DNA from: Gavia stellata
Lineage: Eukaryota; Chordata; Aves; Gaviiformes; Gaviidae
Assembly (NCBI RefSeq): GCF_030936135.1
Contig: NC_082604.1
Span: forward strand, 3,107,001-3,171,000
Direction: 5' to 3'
DNA length: 64,000 bases
In this document: one piece after another, positions 23,701 to 32,900 of the stretch
Layout of the letters: every line of letters starts with the position of its first letter
How positions within the stretch are numbered: position 1 is the stretch's first letter
The notes under the pieces: model-generated
Database searches by the model: none
What the model was told of the DNA's origin: nothing
Seen by the model: the letters and a program-made list of their open reading frames with translations, nothing else
Position numbers and translations under genes: made by a program

Positions 23701-25319
23701 CGCGTGGCAGATCTCGTCACAGCACAGCCAGATTCATTAATGCAGCGAGACTTTGATGGCTTTCTGCTCCTTACCTGGAGAGCTTTGAGCATCAAAACAG
23801 TCCTCCAGTGCTTTGGTACTTTTTCTGCCTTTGCAAAGCAGTATTTGCAGCTCGTGCATCAAAACTCTTCCGAGAGCCCCGCTACTTGCAAGTCTTCTGG
23901 AAGTTTGTGCTTTCGTAGTGTACGGACCCCTAGGGAGACATGAATCTTTCAGAGGCTTCATGCAAATAAAATGCAGCATTTTACAGTCTTAGGCATAGCC
24001 TCAGGTTTCCCTGTTTTTCCTAGCAAAGTAGTGATTTTCTGCTCTTGTATTTATTTCTTTTAGTAAAGATTTTCACTTTGCATTTGGTTCAGCTCTATAT
24101 AACCAACATAATCCTATTTTCTTACTACTTAACCAGATAATCAAGATGCCAAAAGCATTTCTGTGGCTTGGGAATTCCCTGATTTTCTGCCTTAAAATTC
24201 TAATTGCAGTCATGTATGAACCTCTGGTTCATAATACAGAAAAACACGATTTAGTCCCCAGAAAAAAAGAACATGGGAACGCATGCAGGGAGACTCATTG
24301 TAATTTGGAGTGATAATAATATAATAAAATTTGGATCGTAGTAGCAAAGATGTAAGCTAGAACTGCTCTGTGTTCAGTGAAAAAAAAAGTCTCTGAGCAT
24401 CTTTTCAGTTTTTTTTCCCCTAGAAAGGGGCGCAGGCAGACTTGCTGTCTGTCCCACTTCTTAGCTGTGGAGTTGTGCCCCTGGAGTTAATTTTCGAGAG
24501 TTGGTGATGTCCTATAGATGCCTTCGAAGCTGACAAGGGAGAGGAGCTGGACCGGGGTGGGGAAGGTGATGCTTACCTATAGTATCAAGCATCGGAGAAC
24601 CGTACCAGGAGAGGACTAAATACCTTGAGGCCACTGAAAACAGAGCAGCCGCTGGCTGCAGGGAACCGTTGGTTATTATTAACAGCCAAGGGCAAGCAGC
24701 TTGTCATCAGTTTGTTTCTAACTTAAAGATCTTTAAATGCTGCTTTTCTGTTTTCCCCGCAGGTAAATACGTCTATCAGCCCATGACACCCGTAGAGCAG
24801 CTTCCCAGCACCGAAATACCCGTTCGCCCTCGGGAGTCTACCAACACCATCCAGATCTCCGTTTCGCTCACCGAACACTTTTTGAAGTTTGCGCCCGTCT
24901 TCCAGCCCCCTCTGCCCCCTGACTCCCCGCAGTTCTGCACGATCGCAGACCTCTTCATTGACAATTACCGCGTGAAATGCATCAACGGGAAGATGTGCTA
25001 CGTGCAGAGGCAGCCTCCCCCCGTGCCCCACAAGATAAAGCCCGAGGAAGTCCCTGTTCGCAATGCCTTAATCACAAAAGAGAGCAATACACCAAAACCA
25101 GATCACTGCTCGTCCCCTTCCAGCTCCGAGGACTCCGGGATCAATGCGGTGGGGGTTCACTACATGGAGTCGTGTGACGAGGACACAGAGGGGGTGGCCG
25201 AGCTCAGTTCAGAAGAAGATTACAGCCCGGATAGCAGCTGGGAACCAGATGAATGCCCGCTCTTGTCACCCTCGCAGTGCGAAATGGAAGTGATTGAGAC
25301 TATAGAAACCACTGTGTGA
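5587..25319 (+). CDS. C3orf70: C3orf70 (UPF0524) homologue, two coding exons: join(5587..5764, 24763..25319)
   Basis: The spliced product is 244 residues, compared with about 250 for the human protein. The family is vertebrate-specific and has no known enzymatic domain. Zebrafish work has linked it to neural and behavioural development, but its biochemical role is unknown. Residues 1-8 are a variable Ala-rich start, followed by the conserved [15 protein letters not shown] block. A dense Cys/His cluster lies at residues 32-60 (C32, C38, H41, H43, C46, H50, C52, C53, H54, C58, H59, C60) and could bind metal. The conserved [16 protein letters not shown] and [15 protein letters not shown] segments come next. 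The C-terminal third is Ser/Asp/Glu-rich and ends in VIETIETTV. The ATG at 5587 is chosen because it matches the family N-terminus and has G at -3. Codon 60 (Cys) is split by the intron. Confidence 0.95.
6022..6049 (+). repeat. G-rich tract with a run of 16 G
   Basis: A GCGGGG block is followed by an uninterrupted run of about 16 G and then GGC. It lies about 260 bases downstream of exon 1, inside the promoter CpG island and in the first part of the intron. The run can form a G-quadruplex on the non-template strand and in the nascent RNA. Its length is also prone to sequencing error. Confidence 0.85.
9851..9870 (+). repeat. T20 homopolymer
   Basis: A run of 20 T lies in an AT-rich part of C3orf70 intron 1. 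No flanking retroelement or target-site duplication is recognisable, so it is simple low-complexity sequence. Confidence 0.85.
14449..14715 (-). mobile_element. CR1 LINE fragment, 3' end
   Basis: This is a second truncated CR1 in minus orientation, starting on the + strand with AGAATCATAGAATCAT, the complement of the CR1 terminal octamer repeat. It continues with GGTTGGAAAAGACCTTTAAG, a GTCCACCACTAAACCA block, the CTCCAGGGATGGTGACTCC block and CCTAATATCCAGCCTAAACC, and ends near CCTCTTGTCC. These are the classic bird CR1 3'-end modules. The copy covers only the last part of the pol-like ORF and the 3' UTR, so it cannot move. Confidence 0.95.
15231..15386. repeat. Unidentified dispersed repeat, copy A
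   Basis: About 155 bases are clearly related to 49772-49906 and in the same orientation. Shared words in order are GAAATA, TTGGT, TGAATGGAAACA, GCAC, GGGTTAAA, GAATGG, AAGGACACTGTTCC and TGTCAAG, joined by similar spacers with small gaps. It is not CR1. I do not recognise the family; an old DNA transposon, LTR or ancient SINE-like element is possible. Confidence 0.7.
18825..19095 (-). mobile_element. CR1 LINE fragment with tail of ORF2
   Basis: This is a third truncated CR1 in minus orientation. The + strand shows GGTTGGAAAAGACCTTTAAG, AAGTCCACCACTAAACCATG, AGGGATGGTGACTCCACCAC and CCTAATATCCAGTCTAAACC. The minus strand still reads the C-terminal end of the CR1 reverse-transcriptase polyprotein without a stop, with motifs [20 protein letters not shown] and [18 protein letters not shown]. 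It is close to 14449-14715 in sequence but has mutated terminal repeats. It is an inactive, 5'-truncated copy. Confidence 0.95.
21878..21908 (+). repeat. T15-A-G15 compound homopolymer
   Basis: A run of 15 T, one A and a run of about 15 G sit back to back in intron 1. The G run could fold into a quadruplex. Run lengths are approximate because such tracts are error-prone. Confidence 0.8.
22920..23640. promoter_or_regulatory. Intronic CpG island upstream of C3orf70 exon 2
   Basis: A hand count gives about 43 CpG dinucleotides between 22921 and 23460 in roughly 62% GC sequence, an observed/expected ratio near 0.8. That is well above the flanking intron and meets ordinary CpG-island criteria. 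It ends about 1.1 kb before exon 2. A transcript starting here would skip exon 1, and with it almost the whole Cys/His cluster. It could instead be an enhancer or the promoter of a non-coding RNA. Overlapping open frames of 187-203 codons across it are expected from the GC bias. Confidence 0.5.
24763..25319 (+). CDS. C3orf70: C3orf70 coding exon 2 (terminal)
   Basis: This exon holds 557 coding bases, from the last two bases of the Cys60 codon to the TGA at 25317-25319. It encodes [20 protein letters not shown], then [20 protein letters not shown], the [18 protein letters not shown] segment, a Ser-rich [16 protein letters not shown] segment and the acidic [18 protein letters not shown] region. 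All are hallmarks of the family. The open frame continues upstream of the acceptor into the intron, but the CCCCGCAG acceptor and the family alignment fix the boundary. Confidence 0.97.
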
Positions 25320-27299
25320 TCCGACAAGTTGCTACCAGATCAGTCCAGTTCCCACTCAGTAATGTTGCTTTTGTAGTATTTATATTTTCTGTTTTTTTCT
25401 GACAATCCCTTTTTTCCAGTGCACTTGATATTTCAGATTCCTCATGGGAGCGCGGTCACGGGACTTGCATACTGGTGAACCACAGCAGCAGCCTGAGCAA
25501 TTTTAACGTGTTCTCAGCCTGACCAGATCTCCCACGTCTGCACGTACGGTAGTGATAAATCTTAAGACTTTTATAGCTGAAATAGGCCCTTTTCTTGGTC
25601 TGGGTTACATCATATACTGCTTCTCATACGAGGATGTGCCACTCGAAACGTTTCCATCTGTCAGGATGTTTGCAGTGGGCCTTCAAAGCACAGAGGATGA
25701 GCTGGTGCAGCACGCCTGCCAGCAGCAAAACCGCGTTGCCCTTATTCTTTCTCAAACAGCTACGCGAGGTGCGGCGACGAGAGGCTCTTTCCGTCTCTCT
25801 CTGGCCTCGCGCGTTGCCCATCCTTTTCTCTAGTGCTGGTGCGACCCTTCACGAAGGCTGTTGGCACCGCTCTTCCAGCGGGTTGGTATGGCAGGCTAGA
25901 GAATGCACAAAGTGCCTCCAACTTTTCTCCAGGCTATGCACCGAGCATCTGCTGAGTTAGGTCAGGCTCTGAAATCTCCTGAGAAGGCAACCGGTGCTCC
26001 GGAGGGGGATCAGTTTCCTGGCTCCAGCTGGCCCCTTTTTCTCTACGTGGATCTCGGGAAGGGGATCTGGCTTTTGCAGCTCGGCAGGAGGGGGAGCAGG
26101 CAGAGATGAAGCGCAGCTGTCTGAGCGATTCCATGCTAGACTGGGCTGTAAAATGATAGCTGAAGGAAGTGACTACCTCCAAACACACAAAAAATCCGCC
26201 CTCGGCTTTGCCTGCTGCTTCCTCCTGGGCTGGTTTGGTGCCGGACACTGCGCTCAGGACCAAATGGCCTCAGGGTCTGCATTCGCCTGAAGAATAACAA
26301 AATTAAAAAAAGTTTTATCAGCCACACCACTGTGTCGGCAGAGCTTGGGGACAGCGTGCAGGTGCCCGTGGGAGGCGGCCCACGGGCTCGGTAGTGCGTG
26401 TGCTTGTTAAAATACAGCCCAAGGTCATTCTAGCGGAGAGAGGAAGCTTCGGCTCCTGCTCCTTTGCACCCGCAAGAGCGGATTCTGAACAGGGGTCCTC
26501 TCAAACGGCTGGTCAGAGCGAGCTGTCTCGCGGGTGGTTTGGTTTCAGCCCGGCTTGGCGAAACAAAAATGTCATTCTCAGAAGATTTCAGCCAGCTTGA
26601 ATCAGTTGGAGTCAGTAATTACTGTGTTTTCAGCAGCATTACTGAATTTCTTTGTGTATTTGCTGTTTACGTTTCAAAAGTCTTTGGTGAATATAAGGCT
26701 GTATAGATGTGTACAGTTTAGTGACTGATACTAGATTATAGTCCGTGTTATAGGATGGCTCATCTCTCTCACTGTATCCTGACCATGTATTACTAATTTT
26801 ATACACTTTGTAATCAGTATCTTTAGAAAACGTTTAGGCAACAGTGCGTGTGCTAGGAGTTTACCATAAATGGTTATAAAGTAATACTGTACTTTTTAGA
26901 CTAACACTTTCAGACAAAAATAATAGGTTTTATAGTTTTGATGACTTACAGTAAAAAGTGCAATGCTTGTTAAATGAGGAACTTGGGCCACTGCATGAAT
27001 AGATACCTTCTCACAAGGCACCTGAGAATAGTTTTTCTGAGGGCATTTAACCGAAGGCCGTAGTAAAACTAAATAGGATTTATTTATTTTTTAAGGGCAG
27101 GGTTGTCTTTCTTGGTTAACTAAGGTTTCTAACAATGTTTTAGTGTCTTCTGACCATTCAGACACATTCCATAGGTAGAAGGAAGCATTATGTATAAACC
27201 TACAGCATTTATTCATATTTAATCTTTCAATTGTAATCCGAGTGGAAAGCTGAAAAAGCTCACTCTTGTGCCTGCCCTGCCTGAGCTTTCTTCCCAGAG

Positions 27300-27530
27300 G
27301 CGGCTTCTCCCTCCCGGGAGGACGGAGCGGGCTGGCAGATGTGTCCTCCCAAGGACGTAGCGGCGGCGGGGCCCTTCCCGAGGCCAGGGTGCTCCTCACC
27401 AGCTCTCGCGGCGGGCGCCCAGCACAGGAGAGGTCATCAGGACCCTCTGACTTGCCATGAGCTCACCTTGTTTGCAAGCAAGCAGGAGCCGCCGCCTCCG
27501 GCTCTTCGGGGGCACCGGCTGTGAGCGTAG
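27300..27530. promoter_or_regulatory. CpG-rich patch in C3orf70 3' UTR
   Basis: A hand count gives about 19 CpG in 230 bases, including CGGCGGCGG and CGCGGCGGGCG clusters, between AT-rich flanks. It lies near the end of the inferred 3' UTR. It may mark a promoter for an antisense or independent transcript, or may simply be a GC-rich segment of the UTR. Confidence 0.25.
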
Positions 27531-27967
27531 TGAAATTCAGTTGGGTATTTCTGACCAAGACTTACCGTAAGATCCTGTGGTCTTGCAGGTTCATATCACT
27601 GTCGTCAGGATACATTCTTTCGTAACTGTAAGTAATTAGCAATATTCACAAGCTGTGAGTGTCTCCTACCCAGGATTTGTTCAGATGTCTTAAGCACAAT
27701 AAGTTGCCTCTTCCCTTTGTTGTACCTGTAAAACGTCCGTGGAGCAGCCTGGTGCGGGACGGGGCGAGTTCTGGAAGGCGTTTCAGCAGCCAGCACAGTG
27801 GCAGGTTTCTCACTGTGCTCCATCACGCACCCCAGTTCAGAAACACGCTCCTCACAGAAACGTGATTTCTTTTCTTTGCACAAACACTGGCGTAGACGCG
27901 TTGTAAGAGGCGTGCCCTGGGCTCGTTGCTCCACTCTGCCAGGGAGAGGTGTGTATATTTCCTCTTT

Positions 27968-27973
27968 AATAAA
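27968..27973 (+). terminator. C3orf70: Probable C3orf70 poly(A) signal AATAAA
   Basis: This is the first canonical AATAAA hexamer I see downstream of the C3orf70 stop codon. It is followed 20-60 bases later by a T-rich stretch (TTGTCC, then TTTCTATATTTTCTATATT) suitable as a downstream element. Cleavage near 27990 is inferred. Confidence 0.5.
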
Positions 27974-27990
27974 ATACTAAACAACTGAAG

Positions 27991-29135
27991 TTCTGCTTGT
28001 CCTAACTATTTCTATATTTTCTATATTAGAGTGAAACATCTGGCATTTCCAGCAAAGGAAGGGTCACTTACGGCTTCAGATGGCGGTACCTGGAACACGC
28101 ACCCAGGGCTAGGCAGAGAAATGCAATAACCATGTAATAACCACCTGGCTTTGGGCACCTGGTGAGTACTGAGGCTGGTGGGCAACCTCACAGCCAGGTT
28201 CTCACTCGCCTGTAAAATACCTGCCCCGGTCACAGGGGAAAAGAGCTGCAAGCCCAGGCTGGTGTCTGGCCAAATTCAGCCGGCTGTACCCCGTTGACTT
28301 ACCTCTGACCAGGTTCACGTGTGGCTGCAGGCTGGAAACATCAGGCTGGGGCACCATTTTGTAGTTCCTGATGCCAGTGGGAAGGTGGTGATCAGAGCGG
28401 GCACGCCGGGCCGCAGGGTGCACGGCGCCGGCACTGCTCCCAGCACGGCAGCTGGGGCTTTTGTGTTCCTCGAGGCAGCAGCGCTGCCCTGTATTCCTGC
28501 CATCCAGTGCAAGCTCTGCACGGACCAGCCACTGGCTCTGTGCATTAGTCCTGCGTGCGTGGAGAGCAGCACCTGCCTGGTGCCGTGTTCTTCCTGGGAG
28601 CAGCTGGGACCCTGAGGGTATGGCACCCCAGGACACCCAAGTGCTAGTGACAAAACGAACAGGGGGAAGAGGCGAGATAACGATCACCAGACCAGTAACA
28701 CACGTTGTCAGGGCAGGATCTGGAGCGTGTTTCACAAGCCAGAGGTGACAGTATAGAAACACCACTGCTATTGGGTTGCAGCTGTGTGAGCAGAGTGATA
28801 AAGGGGCCGCTGGGAAGGGACACTGCCCCGTTTGGTGTTGAAAAACAGTGGGTTGAGCTTAGCAGTGACAAACCTCTCTGGCCATCGGCGCTCGTCACAC
28901 CGATCCTCTCCTCCCTGCAGCCCCCAAGGGCCTGCAGCACCTTTTTACACATGCACGTGCACTCCCCCCGTCCCCCAACATAGGCAAGAGGGAAAGTCTG
29001 TGCTTCACCCGCAGTGACAAGATGCATCTTTCTCTACCAGAGATCAGTGGCAATTGTGCTAAGAAAACAGCAGCCAGCAGCGCTGCCAGACCAGCAGCCC
29101 TCTTACCCACTCCCCGTGTGCACAGCTCACGCAGG
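27991..29135. other. Gap between the convergent C3orf70 and VPS8 3' ends
   Basis: About 1.1 kb of mixed sequence separates the inferred transcript ends of the two tail-to-tail genes. No exon, repeat or RNA gene is recognisable. If either gene uses a more distal poly(A) site, the transcripts would overlap here. Confidence 0.5.
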
Positions 29136-29769
29136 AAAGTTCAACCAAGGGTCTTTTTAATGGAAGTTTGTAGGAACACACCGTGCGCAGGTTAGTTAGC
29201 TCACACACGTATCGTTTTCTGCATTCTTCAGCCTTTTCCAGGTTTGCCTGTTCTGTGCCCTCAAATTCCGCAGCTGCTGCCGTGCGGCAGTGGGCCAAGC
29301 CTTGGCAAAACGACTGCCGTTACTAGTGCAACCATTAAAACTCAGGTGTGGCACCCATGCACAAAAACAACACAGCACCGTGCAACGCAGGCTCTGGGCA
29401 CAGGACAGGCCGCACTCCTCCACTGGAGTGGAGCTGACTCGGTTATTTGGCAAAGTTACCACCGCTGCCGTGAGCCTCCGGGTCTGTGCAGGTAGGCCAG
29501 TGCTGCGCGGCCCTTCGGCATGCTTGGTTTCGCCCCCGGAATTCACAGCTTCCAGCCCAGCTGCCCCGTGGCCGCCTCGGTTTACTGAGAGGCAGCAGCA
29601 GAGCTGGGAGATCACCCACCAGCGCCCAGCAAGACTCAGCACAGCACAGAGGGCTCTGGGAAAGGCGGCGAAGCGGGGGAAAGTCCGGTGTGGCGATGGA
29701 AAGGCTTCCCAGCACCAAGATCCGAAACCAGCCATGGCGTTGCCGCAGCCGGGGCTGGAGGCAGGAGCG
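29136..29769 (-). other. VPS8: VPS8 3' UTR (inferred)
   Basis: About 630 bases run from the VPS8 stop codon at 29770-29772 to the candidate ATTAAA signal. No open frame in it resembles a protein, and no repeat is recognised. Its extent depends on the weak poly(A) call. Confidence 0.4.
29156..29161 (-). terminator. VPS8: Candidate VPS8 poly(A) signal ATTAAA
   Basis: The common variant hexamer ATTAAA lies on the minus strand about 610 bases after the VPS8 stop. It is followed 20-50 bases later by GT-rich sequence (GTGAGCTGTGCACACGGGG) that resembles a downstream cleavage element. No canonical AATAAA occurs on the minus strand between the stop and this site. Confidence 0.4.
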
Positions 29770-29919
29770 CTAGTCTTCAGCCAGCGGCGGGGGGGCCAGA
29801 TGGAGCTGGAAGTTCTCGTTCTGGAAGACACTGCTGGTGGCCGGGTCACCGTGGGAAACGCTGAGCAGCCCGTGCTTTTCACCGCCGTGGCCGCGAGACA
29901 GTTCTGTCAGGAGAGCTAG
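29770..29919 (-). CDS. VPS8: VPS8 terminal coding exon
   Basis: This exon holds 49 codons plus the TAG stop. It starts after the acceptor TTGCAG with LALLTELSRG and ends SSVFQNENFQLHLAPPPLAED. The LALLTELS start and the FQNENFQL...PPP..ED end are the conserved VPS8 C-terminus. The middle (GHGGEKHGLLSVSHGDPA) is variable and GC-rich. Confidence 0.93.
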   Translation of the reverse strand, partial: LALLTELSRGHGGEKHGLLSVSHGDPATSSVFQNENFQLHLAPPPLAED

Positions 29920-32900
29920 CTGCAAGACAAAACCCAGACGGATCACTGTCCGGCAGCCTGGGCAGAGTGCCTGGAAGCGCTCGTGCAAGGTGCAGAAAGG
30001 CAAAGTGCTCATAGGGGGCTCACCTTTTTCCTGCAGCAATTAGAAAAACCTTAACACATGTAAAGAAGAGGGTATACATGGTATGTAGTGACCCTATAGA
30101 GCTCAGAGCAGGACAACAGTCCTGAGCTGAACAACTTCCCAGGTGTCTTTAGGTTGTTTTAAAGTTACCTAATTGAAACACAATCCCAGAAAGAGCTGAA
30201 AGTGCCAACAACTGCAGCCAAAACAGGCAGGAGGCACAAGGAAAATGCAAGGGACAGAGGGAGCTGCACTCTCCTTGGGACAAGACGGGGGGCAGGAGGA
30301 GGGAACCTTCTGTGTGATCAAGGGAGCCACAGTGTCTAGAGGGGAGGTTATTTGCAAATCTAAAAAGAATCCGAGAAACCTCACACCATGGATGCTTTTC
30401 AGGCCCAGCCCCAAAGCCAGCGGTATTTCCATGGCTCCACTGCCAGTGAATTCCCCAGCACAGTAGATTGCCAGCACTAAAAGGAAACCCAAGAGAAGAG
30501 CCAAAGCCCACGCTGCCAGTGCCAATATCTGGCTCGACAACATGCAAAATACCCTTCACCAATTTAAAACCCCGAGGAAAACAGGTGGTACATACTCTGG
30601 AGGTTCCTCGGTTGAGTCGGCAGAGTTGGTCAAAAGCTTGGATTTGCTGAGGATCCAACAGAGACTCTGAAGTTGTCTGATAAAGAGAGTGAGGAGGAGG
30701 TTACAGAAACAACACACAAGATGTCAAGTTCATACACACAGAAATTCATCCCTGCTCCTGTCCTTGGGCCTGCAGCAGCCAGTCCGCAGCCTGTTTGGGG
30801 GGCTTTTTTAGCCATCTTTCCTCTGGCTTGAAGCCACTGTGTGCCCCTTCATTTTGGGAAAAAAAAAGTCCTATTGTTGCAGAAAGCACAGAGATACCCT
30901 TACATCCACAATGACTTACTGTTGGGGTCTCTAGCTGACGGCAGACAGGCTAACAGTACTAAGTCACCTTTGGGGGAAGAAAGAAAATAGGAAAAGAAAT
31001 GAAACAGGAGAAGCAGAAGAAGAGAGACAGAAAAGAGGTGGAAAAACTCCCCCGCAGCCAGCTGGGAAGAGAAGTAATGGGTCTCTGCGGACGAGCAGCC
31101 TCTCCTGGGCTCTCCTCCAGGCAGCAGCAGCTCCCCCCGGTCCTTTCTCGTCATCTCCTGACAGTCTCCCCCGGCCCCGCTCAGCCTCCCTGCCGGGTCC
31201 CCACGCAGCGCCGACCGCAGCCTGCTGTGATCGGGCACAGATTGCGCGTGGCTATTATGGAGAATGACTACTGTGCCAAAGACTATTATCGACTAATGGT
31301 GTCTCTCCTAAGGTCCATTTTTTCCCCTAGTAGGATGTTACAGACTAAAAGCTAGGAAATGAGGGGTGAAAAGCAGGGGGGGAGGCAAGGTGACTCACAC
31401 ATCAGTGGCAGCCACGTCCCCTGAGAAACCAGACGCAACAGACGTCACGGTACTGCCCAGCAGTGTCAGTGTTTGCGGGGTACAAGCAGCTGGGTACAAG
31501 GGTAAGTGTCACCCGGCAGCGCCGGGGCAATTACGGAGTTGCGGGTGAGGGCAAACAGAATTGCACATAGAGGGACCACAGCCTGCAACAAGAGCGTTAC
31601 CGCAAGGAGAGCTGCACACATAGTCAAACTGCTTTAAAAAGCATCCTTTACATATCCCAGGGAGAGATGACAGAGCATCACAGATTCTTGTAGGTTTGTT
31701 CCATTTTATCACATCACAGTGTTTCTATTTTGAATGTTTCTGCTCGTATTCCAAAGCAAAAGCATCATCAAGAAACTACAGCAGGAGCCAGGGAGAACAG
31801 CCTCCCTCATGAGCAGCAATCTGGCATCTGTTGTCTCTGGGGATCTATTTTTAAGGGAACATTCAGTGTTCATTCTCAAATATTTTCCCCAAAATACATT
31901 TCCCAAGGGCTGTTAACCCAAAATGCTACAGTCCTACCAGCGGATACTGACTGAAGTTGCATTTACTTTAAACTCTCTGGCAATGGATCAAGCCCAACAT
32001 GAAGAACTAGTATCGCTGCCTTCAAGGACTGCGATCAACTGGAATTAAGGCTGAGCTCCTGGCCCCGGGAAGGCAGAGGGGCCCTCACCGTTCCTCTAGA
32101 GTCAGGCAGGGTCCCTGGGAGTCGGGACCCTTCCCGGTCAGGCACAAGCATGCTCCTCTCTTGCGCTTAGAGGCTCCCACCAGCAGCGAGGCCCTTCTCC
32201 CAGGGCAGGCGGTCTCCTTGGGGGTTGCAGCGCATTCGCCGCAACACCCAACTTGCTTTGTACTTCTCATGCTTTACGGTGTGTTTGAAGAGCACGTTCA
32301 AAAGCTCTGGGAAGGCGACTCCCAGTCCTCCTTGGGGAAATAAGCGCATGCTGCAGCGACATGGGGCTGTGCGGGGCACAGCATGCTGGCTCCCAAACCT
32401 CTCCGGAAGAGCTCGCCGTCAGCTCTTCACAAGAGCCAGCAAGACTCGGCAAACACCCTAGGAAGCACGCTCCGATAATTATCCTAAGCCTGGGGTACGC
32501 TGCCATCCAGGTTTAAGGTACAGCTTGCGGCTGCAGCTGCCTGGGGGGGCTGCAGTCTGCATGACAGCTCTGTCTCATGGAGAAGCGCCCTATGTCCCGG
32601 GCAGAGCTAAGGGCCTCTTGGACAAGGCTCCTTCTGAGCAGCCTTGCCCAAAGTGGACGATGAGCTGCGGTCTGCGATGGGTAAGGTCTGGGGGCAGAGG
32701 GAACAACGTTTTGCCGGATATCACGCTGCCTCAGTCTTTGCGCCTCAATTTTTAATTGCTGCTCAAGGAGAAAGGGAAACGCTGCTGGCAACTGTGCAAT
32801 GAAAATCAACTACAGTGAGCCGCCTTGAAAGAAAGTTACCGTGGACAAAACCCGGAGCACAAACCCTGCGGGGAGACGGGCACGCCACCACGCAGAGCGC

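Larger units (their letters stand above)
5765..24762 (+). other. C3orf70: C3orf70 intron 1 (about 19 kb)
   Basis: The intron has GT-AG ends: donor GTGAGTGAG at 5765 and a T-rich acceptor CCCCGCAG ending at 24762. It splits a codon after its first base. It contains the end of the promoter CpG island, two CR1 fragments (14.45 and 18.83 kb), an unidentified repeat (15.23 kb), homopolymer runs near 9.85 and 21.88 kb, and a second CpG island (22.92-23.64 kb). AT-rich, repeat-free stretches such as about 9.6-10.1 kb and 19.45-19.95 kb could hold conserved regulatory elements, but this cannot be judged without an alignment. Open frames of around 200 codons (17.7-18.3 and 23.3-23.9 kb) show no protein-like features. 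Confidence 0.85.
25320..27990 (+). other. C3orf70: C3orf70 3' UTR (inferred)
   Basis: A long 3' UTR is inferred from the stop codon to the first convincing AATAAA at 27968. The part from about 26.6 to 27.25 kb is AT-rich and carries overlapping ATTTA motifs (ATTTATTTA at 27078-27086), the core of AU-rich instability elements. A CpG-rich patch occupies 27300-27530. The human gene also has a multi-kilobase 3' UTR. Shorter forms from earlier non-canonical signals are possible. Confidence 0.55.

Noticed and set aside
23332-23943. 203-codon and overlapping 187-codon open frames near 22.9-23.9 kb
   Set aside because: They overlie the intronic CpG island, where GC bias removes stop codons in several frames at once.
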